Under the pieces are notes generated by a model. It saw nothing but the letters and a program-made list of their open reading frames with translations. It ran no database searches and was not told the DNA's origin. Made by a program: the position numbers and the translations under genes. From Pelargonium x hortorum (Eukaryota > Streptophyta > Magnoliopsida > Geraniales > Geraniaceae), in contig JAYMTJ010000034.1 of assembly GCA_036897525.1 (NCBI GenBank), positions 1 through 64,000 of the forward strand: 64,000 bases of DNA. The letters run 5' to 3'. Positions 51,597-61,900 of this stretch are shown one piece after another. Positions within the stretch are counted from its first letter, which is position 1, and each line of letters opens with the position of its first letter.

Positions 51597-53715
51597 AGGA
51601 ATACGGGGGTTCTCATCGCACTCACCGCTTACTGACTTAGAGCTAGACTCGGATTCTGTAGCTTCATACCTGCACAATACGTATTTTGTCTTAATAGCTA
51701 CTATACCTGTCTTATAAGCTATACCTTTCTTAGTCTTAGTAGGAGAGAGAAGAGAATACCTGCACTCTTAAAGGCTTTAGAAGCTTTATGAGCTATAACC
51801 CCTGTAGATAAATGAATTAATTTGAGACTTCAAAAAAGCCCCTGCCCCTGGAAAGTGTCCCCCTATTTCTTTCTAAAAAGAAGTTAAAACTAAAAGAATT
51901 CTAGACAGTTGCTATCTAACAAATTGAGTTGAGTATAGTATATATAGATTTTGTTGAATAATACAGGAATACAATTTAGGATACTACAAGCTTTCTCGTA
52001 CTTTATCTAGAAAAAGATATCCCAGTATATTAGAAATTTAGGCAAACCAATAGCATATGGGTAGAAGGATGTATTATTTATTATTAAGGCATACTCCTCA
52101 TTTTCGATAAGGACAAGGGGCATGAGGAATTATCTTCTAAACAATAGGGACTCTTTTAGAAACTATCTAATTAAGTTGAGTTAAAAATACTGTAATATAA
52201 ACTATACTACTCCTCTATAAGACAAGGACTACAGTAGCTGCTCTGATACGGGTATCTCCCTTAAAAGAAGACAGGTATAGCTCTCACTCTCAAAATAAGA
52301 GGGATAGGGTTATTCTAAGCGTTTTAGAGTCTTTGGTATTTCAAGTTTCTCTAATGCTAGGTGTTTTGAAGTTAATACAAGAGTTTTCTTAGGTATAGAC
52401 AGGATTTTTTATTCGTAGTCATAAATAAGGGTTTAAGCTAGTTTATAGTCTATAATTAGAGTGGGAGTTGCTATAGTGTTCTTACACAGTTTTAAATTAA
52501 AATAGGGATCTTTCAATTCTTTATTGGTTTTTGCTAGCCCGTCTTTTCGGGAATCTTGAATCCTATAGAAGGAAGATAAAAAGACTCTTAGTATAAGAAG
52601 AAAATCTTGAGAAATGAAGTACAAGGACAAGTTTTGCTTACTTGCTAATAAAATCCAGAATATAGAAATTGTAAGGCAAGCTTGCTTGTTCGTCTTTCAG
52701 TTTTTAGATTTAGGAAGGTAGTAGGCAAACAGAAGTACTTACCCGGGTTCTTTTGTTTTCTCTTAGAGGGCCGCTTTTCATTTCAAGAAGTCAATTTTAA
52801 GCTAATTACTTTTTACTTTCATTACTTAAATGAATGTATGATAGAAAAGGTTTTCTTTCATGTTCTGCTTGCTTTAGCTTCTGTTTACCGATCAAATATA
52901 CATATATTTATATACTGAGTTGATGCTAAGAGGGCCCCTAAGTAAACAATTACTAATACTTTCAATCAGGAGATTTTTAGGATACCCTTGAAAATTAGGT
53001 AGATTTTCTTTGTTAAAGAACTAATTACTTCTATGCATCTCTACATTTTGAAGCTAAGACAAGGGGAAGGCCTCCTTTATTAATTACGAAATACCGACAA
53101 GCCTTTTACATTAGATAAGAGTCGGAAAGGTTAAGAAAAGGAGACTTTGAAGCCCTTATAAATTTTCTAGAGCTGTATCGTATTTTGCAGTAAAATTCCT
53201 TCAATTCTTATCGTTATTTTGTAGAGCTCAGTATAGTATGCTTACTCTCAAAAAAAGTATGTCACTTCATTTTATTTGAAAGTAAAGGGGCTATATAATA
53301 GGCATTAGGCTTATTTTGATTTACTAATTTGTACCTGATATCTTCAAAATTATGAGTAAGTAAGCAAACAACTAAGGGTACTTCCGCGCAGGTGGGGCTC
53401 CAGATACGGAATTCCTATTGTTAGTAATTTTCTCGTGCTTTATTAAATATTGAAATGAAAAAGGGTTAGGTCTAAGCTTGCATTTTTGTTATATCATTAC
53501 GTGTATTTTATTTTATAAGAAAGAGGTTTAGCCTTTTAGAGTGTAAAGAAACAAGATACGTCTAGAGGGTTTTAGAAATGAATATTAGTAATAACAAGAC
53601 ACTTCTTAGGCACCCTAGTCGGTCCAAGCCTACTGACACTGACTTGAAGAAAATGAGTTAACTTTTAAAGGATGGATTATAAGTTTCTTATTATGAACGT
53701 GGGGTAAGCCAGCGA

Positions 53716-53728
53716 GCGGGAGTCCCGC
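53716..53728. other. Short GC-rich hairpin
   Basis: GCGGG-AGT-CCCGC: a perfect 5-bp all-GC stem with a three-base loop, inside a 20-base GC-rich patch (about 53708-53730). GC-rich patches this short are rare in the window. No T-run follows, so a terminator is not supported. It may be a leftover of a structured RNA. Confidence 0.4.
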
Positions 53729-56378
53729 CGTAAAGAAGGGAATTTGTCTAATACTTGTTATCCTTAGCCTAGGGCTACTTTGATATTCCGCAATCCCTAT
53801 GCTTCTATTCTACTATTCTATAATAGCGAGCACGCTACGTTTTTTGACTAATACTGAATGAACTGTCCTACTAGCAAATACAGAGCTCCTTTGAAGCAAT
53901 TCCTTATCCGGCTACCTCAGTGACTGGTTTTCCATCTAGCAAAAGGTACTAATACCAAGGAATATTCTGTCTAAGGTAGTGAATACATTTATTTGACTAT
54001 CATAAACCACTAAACTGGAAACTACTCAATTCCCAAATTAACAGAGTTACCAAGAACTGACAAAGAGCAACCAACTCAATTAAATGCAAGAACTTCTACT
54101 CCTACTTCTAATCCTACTCCTTTAGCTGTAAAATCAGAATTGCGGAAGTACTATACCAAGTGTGACTAAAAACTAGTCTAAACACCGAGACCTTGTACCC
54201 AAACCAAGATTTCTATTTCTTATTTGTTTTATAAGTTTTCTAGGGATTCCTCTATTTCAAATAAAGAGCTCCTCAGCTCTCTATATGACTATATAACAAA
54301 GTTAAAAAAGGAGACCCTTTACACGTATAGAGCATAATAATTGAATACTTTATATTATAGGCCCTGCGCTTTCAAAATATACCAAAAATCCCAACACTAA
54401 GTCAAGGCTTGCCCCTATCTGATTTAAGAAATAATACGGACTTAATTTGCACTTTATAAGGAGTCCTCCTAACTAAAAAAGAGTCAGAGATATAAAAGCC
54501 TTTATTTTATTCTGTAATTTTGAAGCCAAAATTGATTCCGATCTGGAATGCTCTTTATTGTATTTTAGCTTTAACAGTAGAGTAATATATGCGCCATGTT
54601 GCTCTACAATATATAAGATATGGGAGCCCGCTTACAAACTTCCCCAGAATAAATGAAATGGATAGAATTTCCATGGAATATGGGTTTCTGTGGTATTCTG
54701 CCTTCGTATGAAGACGCTTTTTTTTGTCTTTACTCGTGTGTCATAAATCTGTTATTAATCTTACTTAAGTTAAGTACTTATAACATCTCTTTTTTTGAAT
54801 AGAGCAAAGTCCCTGTTTCTTAGGCTATAGAAGTTCATTTATTTCTTTGGTATAGGTTACTTATGTAATTATAACTTATATCGGTAAACAGAGCCTGGCT
54901 TCCGGAAATTTGTTATAATATAATGTACTAGAGTACCGCTAGTGCCTTCGTAACGTAGGAGGAAATGTCTATAGAGTTAGAGTCTAGTAAGAAGAAAGAG
55001 GATCCCTTTCAGGTCCGGCATTTTTAGAGACCCCTTAGTTCAACAAGTTATTATGCTTTTGAAGATCTATTGAGAAAGGAAGCCTTTTTTTAGTTCCATG
55101 GATAATAGGAGAAAAATAATAAAAAAAATTAACAAGATATGGAAATAAGGCCTACACTCCACCTCTAAATATTTGCGCTCCAGAGTCAAAAATGCTTGTG
55201 TATTTTGTAGTGAGGTGCGGGCAAGTTTTAGGAACTCCTTGTACTAGCATATTCTTGACAAATAAACAGTTCCCGATTTCTTCATAATATAGGTATAACC
55301 TCGTGTAAAGTCAAGGTATGAGCGAGTCTTTTTTAGGAGGGATTCCATCCATATAGGAAAAGAAACTTTTTTGTTTAGTTTAGCATTTCCTGTTAGGGAA
55401 CACTAAAGTTGATTAAAGACATTTATTTTGAGTTGAGAGGTCCTTACATCTCCAACAAATGGAAGGGTTGTGAAAGATCTTTTGGTACCAATGAGGGGGA
55501 TAGGATACTATATGAAAGTAATCTTTAAGCTCCTGTTGTGTACTCATTTTACTGTCAAGGGATTTGCTATGTCTTGTAGAAGGGGCTAAAAAAAATCTAT
55601 ATACTATGGAAAATCCCCATATTAAGGTTGGATATAAATTTGATAATTTCAACTCTTCTGTAAATACTAAAATTTTGGATCCACTTAACTTGAGTAAGAA
55701 TTAAGTCCTTTTCGTAGCTTATATCAGCGGTTAGGCTTGTGTATGCAAGGGATGGAGGACTTATAAGCAAGTTGCAGTTTAATAATGTAGTAGACGGGTT
55801 CCCTTAATTAAGTGAAAGTTTTTTTAATAAGACTAACTGGGAACTCTAGTGCTACGGGATTACTCTTGTTGATTTATACCCAATATTTTAGCATTGCTTG
55901 GTTTAATCTGAGAGGGCCCCTGAGCTAAAGACACAAAAAAGTAGGAAATAACTACAATGAATACCCCACTCGCATTAAAGCTTACTACCAGCTCTGAGAA
56001 AGTTCTAACCTTTTTTTTAAGGAAGAACTTCTCTGGCTTATCCAAGGCCTTTTGAATTTGTGCTGGATTGTTTTTAGACTAAAATAAAATTCTTAGCAAG
56101 AAAACAGAATTTTTATAACGGATCCCCAGTAATATAATATGCGGGAAAAGAAATCTTAACTAGATTTGTTAAAGTAAAGAGGGTGACACTTCTTCATTAT
56201 AAAAAAAAAAGGAGCTCACATAATTGTGAGATTTCGAGTGGGCTCTACTTTATAGAGGGTTCCTAAAAATGAATATTAATATTATATAAAGAAATCCCCG
56301 GAAGTCTAGTATTATCTGCTTGTTTGTGGTAATAACCCAACAAATCCTAAACATCAGATACCAAAAAAAGGTAAAGCA

Positions 56379-56390
56379 TTACTCTCTGGT
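56379..56390 (-). repeat. Partial AGAGAGTAA family member
   Basis: The plus strand TTACTCTCTGGT is the reverse complement of ACCAGAGAGTAA, which is the left-hand 12 bases of the family core. It is too short to be certain by itself. It is listed because it matches the CACCAGAGAGTAACAC subset without a mismatch. Confidence 0.35.
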
Positions 56391-58144
56391 TGGATCAAAA
56401 ACGGGGTTTTGCTTCTTCTTTTTTGATAGGGGACTCCTAAAATGAAACAAATTGAACCCAAATTACTAGAACTTCTTATACATGTTGCAACAAAAACTGG
56501 GATGTAAAATATGTGGAATATTAAGGGTGTTTATCCCCTATTTAGTTTAGAGTAGAGAGTAAATCTCTCAAAAATAGATGAAAGTTTACAGACTTCTCAA
56601 ATGGGGGTTTACTCGTCTAATAGGACTTACCTTACTTATTCTGAACTTTGTAGTTGTAATATAAGTACAATTCCTGAGTAAGCTGCTCTAAATTAACTAA
56701 CTTAAGTATTCCACCGAAAAGGAATCGAATCCAGATAAAATGACACAGCTTGCCCCTTATGCAAGGATCCCTAGTAAAAACTTTAGGGACCTTTAGGCAA
56801 CACCGCTTTTACCATCTTACAGGCTTGGACTTTATAACTCTAACTAATCCCTGGACATTGGGCTCGGTTTCCGTCTAAAAAATGCAAAGCTTTCTTAGTT
56901 AATACCTATTTGTTTTGTAACTCTATGAGACCTGACCTGGTTTTTCGAAATCCTTTTTAGTTAAGAAGGGGTCCTATAGTTTTAGTTTCAAATTGATAGT
57001 ACAACAAAGCCTCTAAAAGGGTTACTATATACTATATAAGACTCGAATCCTCTCAACTCAATGGTAGTTGAGGTAGAGGGGTGATCAGAAACAGTTCACC
57101 AATATTTCATTTAGCTTTAGCTGCTGGTTAGAACAAAGGACTAAAGTCGCGCGTATCCGTAGTTTGATCGGTATCTTGTAACGTAAGAAAACTCTATTCT
57201 TTTTTCACTATTACTTATTACTGGATCTATTCCTAGTCTTTCCTTTCTTACACCAGGGGAGTCGTTGAATCGATAATAGGAATACTATTAATCCCCGGTT
57301 ACGTCATATAGATTCTATTCTATATAGCGGAGTTTCCTGATACTTTTTTAGGACAGGTCTATGCTTTTCAAGTTAGTAGAGTATTCCCTGCTGTTATCCA
57401 TTTCGAAATTATGAAAAGTGTTAGTAGAATTCTTTACAATTCGAGAGGATAACTAAACCATTTTCCTCTAGGTACAAGGAGGAGTCTAAGTTCTCTAGTC
57501 TTGCTTCCGGTCTGGCAGGCTCGTACTACTTCTAAACGAGCTAGGTATGGAATTAAGTAAAGAAAGTCAAAAAGGTATGTCAGTCACTTTAATTATGTTT
57601 TCAGTGTTTCCCGGGTTTTCCAATTTCAGATAGTAAATCAAGAATTTGATAGAGAATTGATGCTAAGTCTTACCTGTTTATTTAGGAATTGGAACTCTTA
57701 ATCTCTAGGAACTCTCTTCTTAGCTTACAGAGTTTATAGAAAATGAAGGTCAAATTCAAAGTTATTATCTAAGTGATTAGAATAAAGGGTTTCTAATTCT
57801 TATTCTTAAAGTTTATGTCATCCTTGGATTATTATCCAAGTCAGTAATTCTAAACAGAGTTCAAGTCGGAAAAAGGAGTTAATTGAAATAGATTCTCTTG
57901 TTTTGTTGAATGGTAGTCGATAGCCTGTGAAGTTCTGTCTTAGCTTTTAGTCCTAAGGAAAGCGAGCCTAAGACGTGTAGCTTATAGTCTTCCGGTTGAG
58001 AGAATTCTTATTATTCTTAGGAATATAATAGATTAAATTTTAATGTTTATTAAGTCATCCGAATGTCTTTACTTTAATGGACACTGTTGTTATAATTGAA
58101 AGCTGTCACTGAGGATATCTTTGAAGGACATATAGAATTTCTTG

Positions 58145-58161
58145 TCTAAGCGGATAGAAGG
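58145..58161 (+). repeat. 17-bp word shared with 5485-5501, copy 2
   Basis: TCTAAGCGGATAGAAGG, identical to 5485-5501. It lies at the start of the less AT-rich patch 58145-58330. Confidence 0.5.
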
Positions 58162-58739
58162 AATTAGGATAGGAACATATTGGCAGGAATCTAATGTTCT
58201 TGGTAGTGCAGTTTTGTCCTTTGCCAAAGACAAAGACAGTGACAGCATGCCAATGACAGGATGGAACACTCTAGCCGGCCAATACCCTGCTTTTCGATGG
58301 CTTAATGGACAGTTGAGAACTGAATCTATTTGTTTGTAAATTAGAAAAATTCAAGAGAAAGAAAGTCTTGTTTGTGTTTCTGGTTAAAGGGTTTCATACA
58401 AAGACTGAGAGAGTCATAGTTAGAAATTAGGCGCGGGTATATATAGATGGTTTTCTTTATATTTTAGTTAAAAGAAAGAAAGATAAATCAATCCTTAAAT
58501 TTGGTTCTGTCCGTAGGTTCTAGGTCTGAGAATGAGAGTTCTGAATTCATAGTAGTAAAGTAAAGAATTACTAAATCAAGTATAGTTCGAGAAAGTATTC
58601 CCTTAGTTACCAAGTCAGTCTAAAGCTTTGAAGAAATGAAAGAAAGGTGGTGTAAATTCCCCACTCTCTGGATAACTTACCTCTTTGTGCGTCTCTTTTC
58701 TTTGATTGAGTTGAGGCGGGTAGGTCAGCTCTTTCTTTT

Positions 58740-58925
58740 ATCAGAATCGCTTAGATAAGAAAGAAACTTGAAATCGGACCCCCCATTCTCTAAGCCTTTA
58801 TATATATGGATTAGAGAGTAACACCTTAAGTTATATATATTTATATTATAACTAACACAAAGAAAAGAAAGGTAAATCAACCTAGAATTTAGGTAATGTA
58901 CTTTGGTTTGAGGTATGAAATGACT
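58740..58925 (+). repeat. Diverged dispersed repeat shared with 21540-21720, copy 2
   Basis: Contains the same ordered blocks as the copy 37 kb away, including the exact 23-mer at 58812-58834. AT-rich insertions (TATATATATTTATATTATAA after the 23-mer) and point changes separate the copies. Confidence 0.7.
58812..58834 (+). repeat. AGAGAGTAACACC family, 23-bp exact copy 2
   Basis: Identical over 23 bases to 21624-21646. The flanks are AT repeats here (TATATATGGAT on the left, ATATATTTATA on the right), so the conserved part stands out against simple sequence. Confidence 0.85.
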
Positions 58926-58969
58926 CGAAAGAAACTAGGGATAACTAATTAAGTTACAAAAGAGATAGG

Positions 58970-58996
58970 ATAGAAAGGAGGACTTGAACCCGCGGG
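58970..58996 (-). other. tRNA T-arm-like element with CCCGCGGG palindrome
   Basis: The minus strand reads GCGGG-TTCAAGT-CCTCC (58977-58993), a T-arm pattern: the loop has the conserved TTC-A, and four of five stem pairs form, counting a G-T pair. Seven bases that could be a 3' acceptor strand follow (58970-58976). Overlapping it, CCCGCGGG at 58989-58996 is a perfect 8-bp GC palindrome. I could not find a matching D-arm or anticodon arm upstream, so this is at most the 3' end of a lost tRNA, and may be coincidence. Confidence 0.3.
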
Positions 58997-61900
58997 ACAT
59001 CATCTCAAATTAGTATTGACCTAACTCTCACTGTCATCACTTAATACACTTTCTAGGATATCTACTAAAAAACCTAGAGTAGAAAGGTCAAATTGAAATA
59101 AAGACTTTATTTAAGCAATTCCTACTGCCTGCGATTACAAAAAAAATGTCTTTGTTAAGGTATTCTAGAATACCCTATCTTTCTTTGACTTAACTCACTT
59201 AACTCTAATAAATAATAGTCTTATTATTTTCTTAATAACTTCACTTAACGGGTACAAGTTGGATAAAATATCAAGACCGATTAAGGGCTGCTTCTTTTAG
59301 TTTACTAAAAGTAAAAGGGGGTTCCTTTGTTTATTTACAAGCTCCATGGCTCTGCTTTGTGTGGTGTTGTCAGGAAAAGTCTCTCTACGAAGTTCTTAGG
59401 GTCCTTTATAGCTTATAGGCGGAACTCATTATATGACGTGTACTTCTTGAGTAATGCCGAGAAGATGTAAGAAGAGTTTGAAATTAAGTTACAAAGTGTC
59501 CTTTAGGCTGGCGCCAATTCTTAATATTTATCCTATATTGTATTGAAACGTTAAAGAAAGAGAAAGCCCTCTAAAAGAGCTGGGATCCAAGGCAATAAAC
59601 GGGTACTAACTGAATCAGAACTCCGCCTTGACATTTGTTACATAAAATGAGGTTTCGCTAGTTAAAAGGGAGTCCCTTTCTTAAGCAAAGTGAAAATAAA
59701 TAATTAAGAAGTCTGCTTTTGAATCCTTTCATATACCTGTGCTTTGACCCAAGCAAGTTCTTGTCACAAAAAAAAGGGTTAGTTTAGTTTCTCTAGTAGA
59801 ATCCCAATAATAGCGTTCCTAATCTTCCTAATCTATATGATAGGAACTCCCAAAATTTATAAGGAAAGGGGCCCTTACTAAAGAAAGAGTCTCAGAGCCG
59901 TCTCTCGGTAGAGCCTGTGACAATAAGAAATACTAGTCAATTTCAAAGTGTGTATATTAGATTTCATGTAACTGATATAAAAAAGAGTAGGATATTTCCT
60001 AGAACTCTTGTTTTTATTTAATTAAAGCATTACCGGGGGTTTAAGCTTCTTTATTTCCGTTTTTTCTGCAGTGACTCGGAACTCCTGTGCTCTTAAATTT
60101 GTTAGTACTTCCCAGGCAGGAATCAGGAATTTCCAATTTAGGGTAGGTAGCGGGGCTAAAGTGGGCCTGTTACTCTATTAATGGGGGTTTTAATATGGGA
60201 CTGCCGGATAAAGTCCTTGGAGGTTTTTTTCTACTCTTTTAATGAGGGGTTTGGCAAAGACTTTGACTTTTCTTTTAAGGGAAGGTCTAGTTTACAAGCT
60301 CGGCTAAACAAGAGCTCCTAAAAGGTTATAGTTTTTTTTAGCTTAACTGGGGCAGGATTTTAGTTATAAGGAAGTCTACTAAAATTGTAAATAATTTAGT
60401 TGCTTTCTTTAGAGAGGCTCTAAGAATTAATAATTAAAGAAAAGTCTCATTTTATTAGCCGGGTTTTTCTTCAGATAGGGGTTTTCAGGCTAGCCAGTTT
60501 CTTATCTAAGTGTTTAGGGTTTTGTAAGAAATACCTTAGGATAAGAAGGTTAAAGCATTCGAGGAATAAGGGGTTTAGACTAGAGCGTATCTCCCAATTC
60601 GAAGCTATGCTATAGAAAAATCTGTATAGGAATTCTGAAACAAGGAAGACCCTTTTAAGATATTTCTTGTGGGTCATAGTCAATTCCAGGCCCTTGCTAA
60701 AGAGAACGCCTGCTTTAATTTAGTAGAGGCTGTGGGATCCGTATGATAGGGAATAGAGTGATTCATTATATAGTATATGCACGGATACGAGTATACTTTA
60801 TTGGTCTAGGGGACTCCAGATATTTAATTAGTTATTCTGAAAAGGGAGTACTCTGAGATACTAATTTTAGAGAGTTAACCTTTAATTACTCAACCAAATA
60901 CAGTAGGATTCTGGTTTTCCCTTTTTTCTATGGCACAACCCAACGGTATAGCAAAAAAAAAGATCGGGAGGAAGTCCTCTAATGCAGGTCTTGGAAAAGC
61001 TAAACTAGATCTTAACTCCCTATAAAATGATCCCGAAAAGATAGAGTAATTATATAGACAAATTGACTTTTATTTTCTATTTTAATAAGGGCCTCATCAA
61101 GGCGACTCCTACAAGCGTGTTTTAGCCCTAAAAACCGAGGGTATAAGAATCGGGAGACTTTGTGGAATTGTATACAATTGATACAGGTCTCACTTACTTA
61201 TTCCCTAGAATCCTGCGTTTACAGAATAACCTTAGAAAAAGCACTTCGCTTGAAGCCTGCACATTGTCAAGGATCCTCTAGTATTTAGAGCTTCGAGAGC
61301 TAAACAAATTACCTCAATGCCCGTGGAAATAGCTAATAAGTGGATTTACCAGTTAGGGATGCCAGAGCAGGATGAAAAGGAGTTACACTTAAGTGACATA
61401 CTACCCTTTAATATTTATAAAGAACCGACCTACTAATATTACGTAATGAATTTTGTCTGTTCTTCATCGAAGAAACCTGAATTCTTATATTGGAACAAGG
61501 TAACCTTACCGAGACAAAGAAATATAGAGTTCAGAGTTAGCTTATAATTACTTACATAAATAAATGGGTTTTTAAGCGATTCAATTAATTGTATAATATA
61601 TTTATTTGGTAACCCGGGGATTAAAGCTAGAGGCCACGGGTTTTTAATATCGTTTGTATTCCTAGTCACTCTTGATTTGAAGATGGGAAATCTTGAAGGA
61701 AATGAAGGAAATGTCGAACCCATGATACGCTTTCTATTTAGTTCATCTTATGGAAGGAAAGGCATAGAACTTAAGTCAAATTGACCTTCCTTTACTTTAA
61801 GTGCTTTTATGTACCGCTGATTCACGTCAATCAAATGGAATAACCGGCCAAAGAAAGTCCTTAAAAAAGAAAGAAAGGAGGATCCTCTTTTTTTAGAGGC

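Larger units (their letters stand above)
47901..57780. other. AT-rich non-coding stretch
   Basis: No supportable gene. It includes the longest open frame of the window (47950-48252, minus, 100 codons), whose product has no recognisable domain and whose length is about what chance allows. Small features are the ATCTAG array at 50915, the repeat-family members at 51581 and 56379, and a GC-rich hairpin at 53716. Everything else appears to be spacer. Confidence 0.5.
57781..58976. other. Non-coding stretch with several shared repeats
   Basis: No gene is supported. The frame 58142-58339 (starting at TTG as drawn) gives a 65-residue product with no known domain, but it coincides with a small patch of less AT-rich sequence containing few stops. 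The stretch holds the 17-mer shared with 5485, the 180-bp diverged repeat shared with 21540, and the word TAGTTCGAGAAAGT shared with about 21759. Confidence 0.45.

Noticed and set aside
56700-56775. Minus-strand tRNA candidate with a perfect 5-bp stem and 7-base loop near 56750-56770
   Set aside because: The stem CTTGC/GCAAG is good, but the T-stem lacks the obligatory G-C closing pair and no D-arm is present.
59886-59920. GAGCCGT...GAGCC word resembling the start of a group II intron domain V
   Set aside because: The characteristic internal stem, GAAA loop and closing GGTTC are missing.
61700-61740. T-arm-like word GGGTTCGAC on the minus strand
   Set aside because: The adjoining stem does not pair and no anticodon arm could be found.
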